Below are positions 12,102 through 22,896 of a stretch of 64,000 bases of DNA, piece after piece. Positions within the stretch are counted from its first letter, which is position 1, and each line of letters opens with the position of its first letter. The position numbers and the translations under genes were made by a program. The DNA is from Charina bottae (lineage: Eukaryota; Chordata; Lepidosauria; Squamata; Charinaidae). The stretch covers positions 109,849,481 to 109,913,480 of the forward strand of contig JALMGJ010000002.1 in NCBI GenBank assembly GCA_023362775.1. Reading direction: 5' to 3'. Below the pieces are notes generated by a model. It saw only the letters and a program-made list of their open reading frames with translations, searched no databases and had not been told where the DNA came from.

Positions 12102-12566
12102 ATAGATGTTGGGGTTTGATAAACCCAGGAATTTACTTCTAGATATAAATTATACAGAGAGGCTTGATTTCTAGGTAAAAGATGAAATATTCTGCACAGT
12201 CACCCAATTAGCAGCCATTGTTGTAGGAATGTTGTGTCAGTGTGTGACTCATACAACAGGTGCTTAGAGTTAGGTTGGGTGTGGTGAATAACGAGAGTGA
12301 CCTATAATGTGATTGGTCAGGTTCACTATATATGCAGAGACATTCTCATTTCCCATTATTCCCATTTTACCTCTTGAAAGCTGTATCGTTGATGGTGTAT
12401 CATTTGTTACTTGTGGAAGTGATCTGTAAATACGTATGTATATAAAGTAAATAGGATATTTGATATAACTTCTGTTTGGAGTCTATTTACTGCATAGTAC
12501 GTGGATCACTGGTGCCTAGGAGAGAGGCAGGCCGCTCCATCTCCGCGCGCTCCCTCTGACAATAGA
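12102..12566 (+). mobile_element. Solo LTR, family 1, copy A (TSD ATAGA)
   Basis: A 455-bp unit (12107-12561) begins TGTTGGGGTTTG and ends CCCTCTGACA. It is flanked by the 5-bp duplication ATAGA at 12102-12106 and 12562-12566. A second copy lies at 22.5-22.9 kb in the other orientation. Both share the 20-mer TGACCTATAATGTGATTGGT (here 12298-12317), an inverted CCAAT box, followed closely by a TATA-like run (CACTATATATGCAG). TG...CA ends with a 5-bp TSD fit a Ty3/gypsy or endogenous-retrovirus LTR. No internal coding region adjoins it, so recombination between LTRs has removed the body. Confidence 0.85.
12298..12325 (+). promoter_or_regulatory. Putative LTR promoter box (inverted CCAAT plus TATA-like)
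   Basis: The GTGATTGGT block followed about 10 bases later by ACTATATATG is the best-conserved part of LTR family 1. The corresponding site in copy B reads GTGATTGGTTGA then GTATAAAAG. Confidence 0.45.
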
Positions 12567-12924
12567 AGTACTGCGTTTGGTATGACCTCTTAATTCCACC
12601 TTCAGTACAGCTAGAAAGAACCATAGGCATGTACTTCTTAGCCAATGTTCGGTCCTCTCAGCTCCTTGAAGAATCAACCTTTCTTTTCAGTTTGTTGCTG
12701 TTGTTTTTCTCTGGCTATTTTATGGATAGGATGATTTTCTTTGAAGACAGGGCATAAGACCCTTAGGCCATTTCTCATTTCTACTCTACTCTTCTCTCCC
12801 TCTCTCTCTTTGACAAAACATCTTTTTGATGTGGTTTCTTGTAGGGCAGACAGGTGGCATGAATGTTCTCTCTTCATTATAGTTGGAGATACACACAAAC
12901 ACACACATACAGTATACTGTAGTA

Positions 12925-13157
12925 CAGAGCTTTCCAAACTGTGTGTCGCGACACAAAAGTGTGTCGCCACACACAGCGTGGTGTGTCGCCACACCACCCG
13001 GAAGCGGCGGTGCACGCATGCACAGCGGCCGCCATGCACGCGCGCTGCCGCTCACCCCCCGCGCCGCCGCACGCCCCCCCGCGCTGTCGACGTGCGCACG
13101 TGCGTGTTGCCGCCGCGGCGGGGTGTGTCGCCAGCGGCGGCACTTTGGAAAGCCCTG
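12925..13157. mobile_element. GC-rich hAT MITE, copy A
   Basis: Termini are CAGAGCTTTCCAAACTGTG on the left and, reverse-complemented, CAGGGCTTTCCAAAGTGCC on the right. The interior is very CpG-rich and contains repeated GTGTGTCGCCACAC-type palindromic units. The related copy at 44.7 kb has a perfect 8-bp TSD, which places the family in hAT. In this copy the flanking octamers (CTGTAGTA and CTCTACAG) match only partly, so the TSD has decayed. Several overlapping long open frames here (up to 156 codons) arise from the GC richness and are not genes. Confidence 0.7.
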
Positions 13158-15142
13158 CTCTACAGGATTTAAGCCATAAAAGCTGCTGCTTAAAACAAAT
13201 GGTAAAAATACAAACATTTTTACCCCACACACTTTCCTGGGCCGTGGGGGGCACAAAAGGACTGCTGGTGGGGGCTTGAGGCTTCAATTTTTCAACCATG
13301 GGTTACAACGTGGTGTAAGGATTTTTAAATCAAAGTTTAAAACTTTGTGAAGCTGACTGCTTCCTGCAGTCCATGAAAAGAGGGAAATACATCAACAGCA
13401 GAGGTTGGTTGTGGAGCATCCTGTGATAAACAATTTAGGGGGGGAAATTACAAGGATAAATCCTGCTAGACCCTTACCCTAAGCATTTAAACTAAGTTTG
13501 GCTGTTCCCCCAGCCAAATAGCCATCTTCTGGGCAAGAGGAAGTTTTGCAAAGTAGGGAATTGGGTTTCTGACATTGTAAACATCTGGGAAAGCAAAGGT
13601 GAGGCACTGGGACTATGAGGACAGACAATCCCTAAAAGGAAAAGGCAGGCACTGGTAGACCTGATTACACATGAACCAACCAGCCAGGATGGAAACCACA
13701 AGAAGCAGGAGAATAACTAATCAGGTCCTTGGTGGCTCTGAGCACCAGCCCTACTGTCATTTCCAATGCTGGCCTTAGAAACAGCAGGGAGCAGCACAGG
13801 GGACAAGTAGCTTATGCTGCAGTGTGGAGCGGCCCTTGCATGCTAGCTGTCCTTTGGTAGAGCCTTGTACAAATTAGCCCCTGCATTCTCTGCATACAGC
13901 TGTGCATGGGGTTCTGAATTTGGAGGAACGTATAACGGAAAGTGCGGAATCCATGAATATACCTTTTCCCTCCCATTTTCCCATTCCTTCTTTTTTAAAT
14001 TCATCTTTATCATTTTACCATTATTCCTTGTATTTCCCTGTTCCGGTAATATGTATGCATACCTCCTAAGTGGGAAGGAATTAATCCATTTTGGAATTCA
14101 TTCCTGGGAGGATGCAGAAGAAAAAGATATTGCTTTAGCCATGGCTCCAATGTTTTATGAGCAGCCTATTATCTCAAGCAGTTTGGACTCTCTCTCTGAT
14201 TTCAGTGTTAAGGAGAAGACTATCACAGCTATGCATTCTTCAGAAATTGTCTTCTATCGGTACCTCTTCAGGGCACAGTACATCTGGTCTGGTCTTTCTT
14301 TCCCAGGCTTGTGTGAAAACCTAAAAAAAGAAGGGCTGTTTTAATGAGTCGCAGAGAAGTGCTGTGCTCACACAAGGTCTGGAAGACTTCTAAATTGTTT
14401 TTGAAGTCTACACAGCAGCCCGGAAAACTCTGAGACTGGTTATGCAATTAGAAGATATTGCCAGCATAGACATTTATAAATTTATACTGTAACTGGGGAG
14501 ACAGAATAGTGATTTCTCTTTGTGTGAGTGAGTGTGTGTACAAGAGAGACATTCTTAAGTTTGGATAAGTGTTTTGGAAACGGAATCAGCACAAACAGGT
14601 AATTAGATAGGAACCTTGCTGAGAAAGTAAACGGGAAATTATATTTAACTCAGGAAGCAACCTCTTGCATATCAAAGTTATCATCATCACCCCAGATAGC
14701 ATAAAACAGGCTTACACAAACAAAGCTCCAGGTTGGAATGGTAATGTTAGGACTGCAAACTCTTGCTTCCCTGAGGAAGATCTAGGGCTGATCCAGATGA
14801 CAGGCTTGCCTCAAGCAAGTATGGCCCGCTGACCATTTCCTTGGGGTAAGAATGCATGACATCATCCATGACCCAACCTCAGCCCACTGGCAATACTACT
14901 ATGTACTGTGGCAGGAATGCCCATTCTGCCCCAGGTCCTATTGCTGTTCTCCACCACTATTCTTTTTTACAGGTTCATCAGTGAAACAGTGAAAAGATGA
15001 ATTCCTTCTTTCCTTCCTTCCAAATTCACTGATGGAGCTGTGAAAGGGTAGACCAGTCTTTTTTTTTTAAGTGGAATTGACATGTGGAATCTGCCACATT
15101 CTCCTTCCAGTGTGACAGGGACAATGGTTAAATGGTGGTGTG
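13158..15142. other. No recognised feature
   Basis: Includes a 159-codon plus-strand frame (13865-14344) that starts MYKLAPAF and has a hydrophobic stretch around residues 40-58. I do not recognise it, and the context offers no support for a gene. Confidence 0.4.
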
Positions 15143-15358
15143 TTCCTTTCCTTTCCTTTCCTTTCCTTTCCTTTCCTTTCCTTTCCTTTCCTTTCCTTTC
15201 CTTTCCTTTCCTCTCCTCTCCTCTCCTCTCCTCTCCTCTCCTCTCCTCTCCTCTCCTCTCCTCTCCTCTCCTCTCCTTTCCTCCCCTTTCCTCCCCTTTC
15301 CTCCCCTCTCCTCTCCTCTCCTCTCCTCTCCTCTCCTCTCCTTTCCTTTCTCCTTTCT
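15143..15358. repeat. Polypyrimidine pentamer array (CCTTT)n-(CCTCT)n
   Basis: About 215 bases of near-pure pyrimidine on the plus strand. The first part is (CTTTC)n, then (CTCTC)n with CCCTTT interruptions, then (CTCTC)n again. It is open in several frames on both strands, producing Ser/Phe/Leu- or Glu/Lys/Arg-repeat peptides that are not real proteins. Confidence 0.95.
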
Positions 15359-16175
15359 TAAAATTTTCTTCCTGGAGGAAAAAAGAAGCAGGGGAATCCA
15401 CCAATCACAGCCTATAGTAAACCTGGTTTACTACAGAACATCAGGGCATTACCATGGCCAAAATGGAGAGACTGAAATCTGGAAAGCGATGTCTCAAATT
15501 GACTTCATTTCCAGCTGCTTTATGCATAGGCGAGAAGCAATCTAAGCAAACAGACACCCCCCTTTGCATTTAGCTTTCATTTCTATAAAACACAAGGCAG
15601 CATCTAGCTTACCTTGACTCAACTTGGAAACTAAGCAGAGGTGGAACTGGAAAGTACTTGAGTGCCAGTTCACCAGGTAGTAGCTGGGCTACAGGCTAAA
15701 CTGAACATAACATCCTGGAACAAAGCAGTGACAAACCATTACCCTTGTGTGGGTGTGTACATGTCATAATGAGTTAAATCAAAGATATAACTCAAAGGGA
15801 AGTGTAATTGCGTCTTTGGTAGGGCAGAAGGGCTGGAAATGCTGAGTCCTGTTCTTTGCCCACAAATATCAAGTTCTCCCAAACAAAAAGTTACATGTTC
15901 TTTCCTTTTTAAATTATTAAAATGTAAGGGAGCCTCTTTTAATCAACTATTCTTGCCTCTTTTTTTAAAAAGGAGTGGAACTTACATTTTATAAAGTTTC
16001 TACAGACATTGCCCTCCAAATTATATGATGGAGTCTCATAACTCTCCCTCTGCCGAATCTGTATAGATTCTCCCAGCTATTTTTTTTCTTTTAAATCCTT
16101 GGAAAGACTGAAGGCAAAAGGAGAAGGGGACGGTAGAGGATGAGATAGTTAGATAGCATCATGAACATGAATTTG
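15359..16175. other. No recognised feature
   Basis: AT-rich sequence without terminal repeats or motifs. Confidence 0.4.
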
Positions 16176-16272
16176 AGTAAACTCCGAGAGACAGTGGAGG
16201 ACAGGAAAGCCTGGCATGCTATGGTCCATGAGGTCACAAAGAGTCGGACATGACTAAATGACTGAACAACAA
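16176..16272 (+). mobile_element. BovB LINE 3' end, short fragment
   Basis: About 100 bases encode the end of BovB ORF2 (AWHAMVHEVTKSRT) followed by the tail GACTAAATGACTGAACAACA. It is truncated at its 5' end. Confidence 0.75.
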
Positions 16273-16577
16273 CAAAGTTTCAAAGTCCTTGAATGTGGTC
16301 AAGCTACAGCCTCTCAGATGGGTATTAGAAATCATTTCTCTAAGGCCAGCAAAATTACAAAGGGATCTTTCTCAACCAACTTGGAACGAAAACTGGATTA
16401 GAGGTGAAAAAAGAGATCTATCATTGTTTAACTTGTTTGGTCCAACAAATACCTTTGTGATTGATTGACTAAACGTTCAAAGCTTTCCAGGTTTAGCACA
16501 TATTGTTTAACTGGCTTTCTGAAAACAGTTAATATCAAGTTGTGGAGTATGGATTGTAGATCTTTTTATTTCTTGAA
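16273..16577. other. No recognised feature
   Basis: About 300 bases between a BovB tail and the Penelope copy with nothing supportable. Confidence 0.4.
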
Positions 16578-16675
16578 GTATTCTGCTTCATGTCTATGAA
16601 GGTTCTCAGTCATCCAGGTGGAATTGTCTGTAGCTTGAATCATGTCAACTGGATTTCTATTTTCTCAGTGGAAAC

Positions 16676-16706
16676 GTTTCGCTCCTTATCCAAGGAGCTT
16701 CTTCAG
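16676..16706 (-). ncRNA. Hammerhead-like ribozyme core A (Penelope family 1)
   Basis: On the minus strand CTGAAGA (16706-16700) is followed by stem II GCTCC/GGAGC with loop TTGGATAA, then GAAAC. This matches the CUGANGA ... GAAA core of type I hammerheads known from Penelope-like terminal repeats. Flanking CTCAG and CTGAG could form part of stem I. The palindromic AAACGTTT after stem II would give a very short stem III, or a dimeric stem III. Confidence 0.75.
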
Positions 16707-16804
16707 TCTGAGCAAAGTTAGTAAGGGGATCCTTAAATATGTTTCTAGGTGGCTGTGTGACCTTACACCTGGAGCTAGGTCATGGTTATTTTGAGATGTT
16801 ATTT

Positions 16805-17533
16805 CTAAGCCCCTTTATCATCTAAAAGAGGATCGTTAAGATTACCATGCTGCTGTTGAGCTTGCGAAATGGTCTTAATCTTCCTAGGCACAGAAGACAA
16901 AGCAGGAAGGAAAATAGGGGAAAGATTGTGCCTGAGGCCCCCACCTCTATTCAAGGAAGGATTTTCCAAGTTGGCATAAATGGATTCCTTGACCCCTCTC
17001 TCAAACCACCTATCTTCTCTGTCTAAAATGTGAACATTTATGTCCTCAAATGAGTGTCCTTTTTCCTTTAGATGAAGATAAACTGCTGACTCTGGTCCTG
17101 TGGTGTTACTTCTCCTGTGTTGGGCCATCCTCCTGTACAAAGGTTGTTTGGTTTCTCCAATGTAGAGTTCAGAGCACTCCTCACTGCACTGGATTGCATA
17201 AACTACATTGCTTTTCTTGTGTTTTGGAGTTTGATCTTTGGGGTGTACAAGCCTCTGTCTCAGTGTGTTGGTGGGTTTGAAATATACAGGTATGTGGTGT
17301 TTGCCAAATATCCTTTTTATCTTTTCAGACACGCCAGCCATGTAAGGAATGACCAGGTTCTTCTGTTTACTCTGAGTCTCAGCCCTATATGTCGCTGTTT
17401 TAAGTCTGGTAGATTTAGATTTAGTGAAGGCCCAATTTGGATATCCACAGGCCTCCAGAGCTGTTCTCAGGTGCTGATTTTCATTCTTTTTGGAATCCAT
17501 GGAGGTGGGGATGGTTTCTGCTCTGTGTGACAA
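16805..17533 (-). pseudogene. Penelope-like GIY-YIG endonuclease remnant
   Basis: A 242-codon minus-strand frame, downstream of RT in a shifted frame, holds the C-terminal endonuclease of a Penelope-like element. Residues 110-116 are VVYAIQC and 123-128 are LYIGET, which together form the degenerate GIY-YIG pair. They are followed by the conserved Arg of YRRMAQHRR (about 133-141) and by LKEKGHSFEDI. The region before it has the linker VIPYMAGVSEKIKRIFGKH typical of these proteins. The domain nicks the target DNA during retrotransposition. The frame itself is intact from the linker to the stop, unlike the RT part. Confidence 0.85.
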
Positions 17534-17547
17534 TGTCCTGATGACTC

Positions 17548-18475
17548 CTAGTTTGTGCTGCAGTGGATGGTGGATATTGATCTGTGTGTGTGGGTTTCCT
17601 GTAGATTTCTGTATATTTCTAGCTTACCACCGGTCCCAATGAGGACTTCACAGTCTAGGAATGCCAGTCTGTTGTCCTTGGTGTCTTCTCTGGTGAACCT
17701 AATGTTGGCATCTATAGTGTTTATATGGTCCGTGAAGGCCTGTACTTCCTGGGCCTTGATTTTGACCCAGGTGTCATCCACATACCTAAACCAGTGGGTG
17801 GGCACCGTTCCCTGGAATGTGTTGAGTGCTTTATTCTCCACTTCTTCCATGTATAAATTGGCCACAATGGGTGACACAGGAGAACCCATGGCACAGCCGT
17901 GTTTTTGTCTGTAAAAGTCACCTCTGTATGAGAAATAAGTGGTGTTAAGACACAGGTCCAGAAGATGGCAGATATGGTTTGGGTTGAGATGGTTTCTCCT
18001 TTCAAGGGTGCTGTCCTCTTCTAGTCTCTTCCTGACAGCGGATAGAGCATGAGTGGTGGGGATGCTGGTGAAAAGGGAGGACACATCGAAGGAGACCATC
18101 TGTATCCAGTTTCAGGATCTTTGCTTTGGAAACAAATTCTTCCGAATTATGGATGTGGTGTTCAGAGTGTCCAACTAGAGGTGTTAGTATGGTAGAGAGG
18201 TGTTTGGCAATGTTGTATGTTACCGAATTAATGCTGACTATGGGTCGGAGGGGTGTTCCTTCCTTGTGGATCTTAGGAAGTCCGTAAATGCAGGGGATGG
18301 CTTCTCCAGGATACAGACGGTGGTAGGTAATCCTATCGATGGAGCCATCATGTTCCAATTGTTTCAAACTGTCTATTACCTTTTTCTTGTAATTGTTGGT
18401 GGGGTCTCTTTTCAGTTTTTCATATGTATGGTGATCCTCCAAAAGTGAGGTAATTTTATTGTGGTAGTCTGCAGT
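17548..18475 (-). pseudogene. Penelope-like reverse transcriptase remnant
   Basis: Two overlapping minus-strand frames (18002-18544 and 17548-18099) join by a frameshift near 18.1 kb. The first, upstream part includes IPCIYGLPKIHKEGTPLRPI, the conserved PLE 'fingers' motif. The second carries motif A as VSFDVSSLFTSIP (residues 2-14, catalytic Asp5), motif B as CAMGSPVSPIVANLYM (69-84) and motif C as RYVDDTW (105-111), with the catalytic DD present. The RT N-terminus is lost at the 5' truncation. RT would copy element RNA at the target site. The active-site residues survive, but the frameshifts make it a pseudogene. Confidence 0.85.
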
Positions 18476-18489
18476 GTATTCTGCTTCAT

Positions 18490-19305
18490 AGGTATAAGGG
18501 TTTTGATTACTTCCCCAGCTTGATTCAAGCACCCCAAGGCACACTTTGGGTGGGTTTTGTCATTTTTCTGTTCACATCTGAATTACTAGCTTTTTGTAGA
18601 TTGTCTTTGAAATTAAAGGATCCCATTAAAAGCAGAAGGATGAGAGGCTCTGTTAACTCTTAAGGGGGAAGGGGAAATTGGAAGCCAACATGTTTCAAAC
18701 AATGGGAAAGCTTTCAGTTAAGCAAAATACAGAAGGAGGGAAATAAAAAGCTGACTCAATGTTGATCCCAGGAAGTCTACCGTTAGTCCACGTTTTAAGG
18801 GGGGGGGAAATGCAAAATTACTTGGACTAGGTTCTATAGATGCTATGCAGGTTTGACCTTAGACGATGAGGACATAGAGTGGTCATTAAACTTTGCAAAC
18901 AGGGTATGCATTTTAAAAAAAAACAGAACAAGAGATTTGAATAAAATTTTCATAAATGAGTTTTCTGTATAAATATATATGGGAAATAATTCTTATAATT
19001 TAATAAGCATGCAGATAGAGCATAGTTACCCATCATGAAGGGGAACACTACAATAAGGTAACCTGTTCCACCTGCTATCTAGCTACCAAACAGTAGATCA
19101 GAAATTTCATGCATCCTTCTTTTATCCTGAATCAGATTTGGTGTGGACAGCCCTTAAATTGAGGACTCCTGGACAGTGGATATGCTAGATATGTATCTTA
19201 TGACCTAAAAACTCCAATCAGCAAAAAAAAATCTTGTAAGGTCTATTGGAGTTGTTGTTGTTGTTGTTGTTATTATTATTATTGGAGTTATTGGAATTAG
19301 GGTCT
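18490..19305. other. No recognised gene; short (GTT)n/(ATT)n
   Basis: AT-rich; a compound GTT then ATT repeat occupies about 19250-19282. Confidence 0.4.
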
Positions 19306-19665
19306 ATTGGCCACTAGCTGTCCTTTCGGCTTTGAGCTAGCTGCGTCATCACATCTGGGGCTAGTTGAACTTATCCTCTGTTCCTCCCCAGTAGCATCTT
19401 GACCATCTTCCAACCTGGGAGTCCCATCTTCCAATGGTATACCAACATATCTCTGGTTGTACTGATCCATTTAGTTTTCACGGCAAGAATACTGGGGTGG
19501 GTTGCTGTTACCTTCCCCAGGGATCGTATTTAATCTGACCTCTCTGCTATGACCTTCCTGTCTTGGGTGTCCCTTCACAGTTTAGCTCATGGCATCATTG
19601 AGGTGCTCAAGCTCCAGCACCACAACAAGGTAACAATCTCCTTTGCTGGGGATTGGAACCCATAG
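19306..19665 (-). mobile_element. Orphan BovB 5' leader fragment
   Basis: Read on the minus strand, this matches the 5' part of the BovB copy at 55.1-55.75 kb block by block: CCAGCAAAGGAGAT, ACCTTGTTGTGGTGCTGGAG, GATCCCTGGGGAAGGTAACA, CCCCAGTATTCTTGCC, GGAAGATGGGACTCCCAGG and GATGTGATGACGCAGC. It stops before the endonuclease. It lacks the LINE-tail insertion seen in the 55-kb copy, so it shows the uninterrupted leader. A 5'-only LINE fragment is odd for target-primed retrotransposition. Confidence 0.75.
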
Positions 19666-20683
19666 AAAATGTTTTTTAAAAGTTTGACTCTCCGCCTTTC
19701 TATCTTGGAGATATAATCAATTCAAAGGAACTTGGGTACATGTTATGGATATGGATGTGTCCCCTTCTAATTCCTTACTGGTTAGCCATTAGTAGTATAG
19801 TGAGACAGGTTCTTCTGAAGGCCATTAAATGTTAAAGAAGTTAATGTTTTGTTAAATTATATCTCCCCAAACTGGAATTTTTCAGTGCGTGAGGAACTTT
19901 GGCTATATCATGCTTGGACTGCTGCAAAAAAGATAATCATGTACTAATGGAACAATGCCTGTGTCCCAGACTTTGGCTTAACAAAATTTGTCAGTTTTCA
20001 GCTGGTGAATCAGCTTTGTACCAAAGGAGGGACAAGACCAGGCAATATGATTCTGTATGGATTAGATTTAATTCATTTTTAAAAATTGAATATTTTTTAT
20101 ACACACACACTTTGCATGTATATGCACATTTTGTACACACATGTATAATGTGTGTGCAATATAAATATACATTATTCATGTGTGTACAAAGTGTATATAC
20201 ATGCACACATATAAACACATAATGATACACGATACAATTCAGGGTTTTTAAAGCATTTTTAGTTGCTTTTTGCTTTCTTTCCCCTTTTTCCTTATTCCCT
20301 AGGTTTTGCGTTTTTTGTTTTTGTTTTTGTTTTACTTTTTTATCTTTATCAAACAGCTTCTTTTGTATAACAAGTTAGATTTCTTTTTTTTAAACTATAA
20401 TTTCTTATATAATAGTAGAACAGTTATATAATTATAATGCTATTTAGTTCATAGACAATACTGCAAGCTACTAAGTTTTTGAAAGAAGTGTTAATTGGAA
20501 AGTTTTTAAAGTACAATTTTTTTAAAAAAAAGGATCACTAGCAGCAAAGAGCTGGAAGGGGCTAATTAAGCCATCAAGCTTAATGGTGACGCCCTGGTCT
20601 TTGCAGGAATCTAGATGAAAGCTTGGCATGGCCATTCCTGGGATGAAACTGGAAATACAGGCTAATTTGATGGTTTGAAAATG
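19666..20683. other. No recognised gene; CA/TA-rich stretch
   Basis: A loosely repetitive purine-pyrimidine tract (ACACAC, TGTATATGCACA and similar) covers about 20096-20230. Frames over it are artefacts. Confidence 0.5.
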
Positions 20684-20778
20684 TAAAATACACTGTCTAT
20701 GAAGGTTCTCAGTCATCCAGGTGGAATTGTCTGTAGCTTGAATAATGTCAACTGGATTTCTATTTTCTCAGTGGAAAC

Positions 20779-20809
20779 GTTTCGCTCCTTATCCAAGGAG
20801 CTTCTTCAG
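20779..20809 (-). ncRNA. Hammerhead-like ribozyme core B
   Basis: Same core as A, identical by eye: CTGAAGA, stem II GCTCC/GGAGC, GAAAC. Confidence 0.75.
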
Positions 20810-21279
20810 TCTGAGCAAAGTTAGTAAGGGGATCCTTAAATATGTTTCTAGGTGGCTGTGTGACCTTACACCTGGGGCTAGGTCATGGTTATTTTGAGAT
20901 GTTATTTCTAAGCCCCTTTATCATCTAAAGGAGGATCGTTAAGATTACCATGCTGCTGTTGAGCTTGCGAAATGGTCTTAATCTTCCTAGGCACAGAAGA
21001 CAAAGCAGGAAAGAAAATAGGGGAAAGATTGTTCCTGAGGCCCCCACCTCTATTCAAGGAAGGATTTTCCAAGTTGGCATAAATGGATTCCTTGACCCCT
21101 CTCTCAAACCACCTATCTTCTCTGTCTAAAATGTGAACATTTATGTCCTCAAATGAGTGTCCTTTTTCCTTTAGATGAAGATAAACTGCTGACTCTGGTC
21201 CTGTGGTGTTACTTCTCCTGTGTTGGGCCATCCTCCTGTACAAAGGTTGTTTGGTTTCTCCTTACTAACTTTGCTCAGA

Positions 21280-21310
21280 CTGAAGAAGCTCCTTGGATAT
21301 GGAGCGAAAC
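21280..21310 (+). ncRNA. Hammerhead-like ribozyme core C
   Basis: Plus-strand counterpart within the inverted segment: CTGAAGA at 21280-21286, stem II GCTCC/GGAGC with loop TTGGATAT (one change from A and B), GAAAC at 21306-21310. Confidence 0.75.
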
Positions 21311-21371
21311 GTTTCCACTGAGAAAATAGAAATCCAGTTGACATGATTCAAGCTACAGATAAAATACACTG

Positions 21372-22463
21372 GTTTCTCCAATCCATTTCCACTGGTAGAT
21401 TTTACTAGCTATAGTATAAAATGTTTTCACCAAAATAGTGAGCTTACAACACTGAACTATCAAAACAAAGCATAAAAATAAACATAACACTGCCATTTTT
21501 AGCTCTCAGGGTATCAGGATAACTTCAGTACTGTACCTCAGTTTAACAAAAAATCATGAATTTGTAGAAAACGCTATGGAATTATGTGTCATTTCCTATA
21601 CAGAAAGCATAGGCATCCATGGGTTGTGAGGGAGCAAGGGACAATATATGTTTTGTGACACAAATCATATGACTTCCATACTTGTATCTGCTATTGGGAC
21701 CCAAGTTCAAAAGACCTGTGGTTTGTGTTGTAATGCATGTTTAATCATTTATTCATCATTGGATTTGTACCAGCTGCCTAGGGAGCAAAGGAGGAAAGAT
21801 GATAAGATGATTTTGCAGTTCTTCGCAGACTTTCCTAAGAGTAAATCCCACTGAACACAAGAGCAGGTATTTCTAATAAACCTAAATAACTTTGCATAAA
21901 GTCACATACAAATATATTTACAATAGAATAATATGTTCATGCAATAAAATATTTTCTCTCTGTGTAGATTATTTACAGGTACATCTAGTTCAAGTACAGG
22001 AAAAGGCTTGACCAAGAATATATTTGGGAAAGTAAATTGAAGATTCAGATTCTTAGTAATTTCAAATATTATTTACTTGTGGTCCTAAAATATATAACAT
22101 AGAAAGTGATAGATCTGATACCAAACAACAAATCTCAAAACATTGCAGTTACCTTTGAAAAAATTACAAATTTAGTTAAAATAGTTTGGTTTCATTTTCA
22201 GTCGTGTGTGTGTGCGCGCATGCATGTATGTGCATGTGCGTGCATTCCTATGTCTGCCACTACTGGCATCTTCCAGCTTCTATCTTGAAAAAGACAGTTG
22301 AGCAAATATTTATCTTCTAGCTCCATGGCATTTTGGGCTTTGGCCTGGGTATGACACAAAGACTATTCTTATGGCCTCTGTGTGTATGAGAATTCTAATT
22401 AGGCTTCTGTAGTAAAAATTGCACTCAAATTATTGATCATTTTTTCTGCTTACTTTTTTGAAA
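21372..22463. other. No recognised feature
   Basis: AT-rich; a short (GT)n/(GC) alternating run is present near 22205-22245. Confidence 0.4.
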
Positions 22464-22896
22464 CTATCTGTCAGAATACAAAATGCTGGGGCTGCCAATG
22501 TTCCTTCTAGACCTCAGAGCAATATGTTCTATTGAGTAAGCAGACATTTACAAGAGATTAGATAAAATAATCTATTTACTCTATATACATACGTCGTACA
22601 ATACAGTCCAGTAACGTCCAACACAGATACAGATGAGAAGAATAGTAACGAGGAGAATGAACACTAGAATTTCTCTACTTTTATACAAACATCAACCAAT
22701 CACATTATAGGTCAAACAAATTATCTGCCACACCCAGCTTAAACTATATCAGCTGCAGTATGTGTCACCACTTACTTCAACAATGGCTGTGCTAATTGAA
22801 TGACTTGCAGAAAGTATTACCTCTCACCTATTTACCTCTCCTGTCTAATTAATCTATCTGTAAATTCTGGGTATTTATTCAAACCCCAACACTATC
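22464..22896 (-). mobile_element. Solo LTR, family 1, copy B (TSD CTATC)
   Basis: The 423-bp unit (22469-22891) on the minus strand begins TGTTGGGGTTTGAATAAA and ends TATTCTGACA. The 5-bp duplication CTATC lies at 22464-22468 and 22892-22896. It shares ends and the TGACCTATAATGTGATTGGT block (22695-22714) with copy A but differs substantially elsewhere, so these are two subfamilies or old copies. Confidence 0.85.

Larger units (their letters stand above)
16578..18489 (-). mobile_element. Penelope-like element, family 1, copy 1 (14-bp TSD)
   Basis: A 1.9-kb minus-strand Penelope-like element carries reverse transcriptase then a GIY-YIG endonuclease. A 14-bp direct repeat, GTATTCTGCTTCAT, lies at 16578-16591 and 18476-18489 and bounds the element as a target-site duplication. 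The element is 5'-truncated inside the reverse transcriptase. Its 3' end (left side) contains a hammerhead-like core and ends at the same TCTATGAAGG terminus as copy 2. At least two frameshifts separate RT from endonuclease, so it is inactive. Confidence 0.85.
20684..21371 (-). mobile_element. Penelope-like element, family 1, copy 2 with inverted 5' end (12-bp TSD)
   Basis: A 12-bp duplication, TAAAATACACTG, flanks the insertion at 20684-20695 and 21360-21371. The left 565 bases are a minus-strand 3' portion nearly identical to copy 1, including the C-terminal part of the GIY-YIG endonuclease (111-codon frame, 20908-21243). At about 21260 the sequence switches strand: 21260-21359 repeat the 3' terminal segment in plus orientation. 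A single insertion thus carries the terminal segment twice, head to head. Confidence 0.9.

Noticed and set aside
12786..13299. Overlapping frames of 98-156 codons near 13 kb
   Set aside because: They arise from a GC-rich hAT MITE and appear on both strands in several frames.
13865..14344. 159-codon plus-strand open frame as a host gene
   Set aside because: No recognisable domain, low-complexity hydrophobic segment, no promoter or splice context; chance frames of this size are expected in 64 kb.
15082..15545. Frames of 111-145 codons across the pentamer array
   Set aside because: Repeat-encoded Ser/Phe/Leu or Glu/Lys/Arg strings; a stop-free microsatellite, not a protein.
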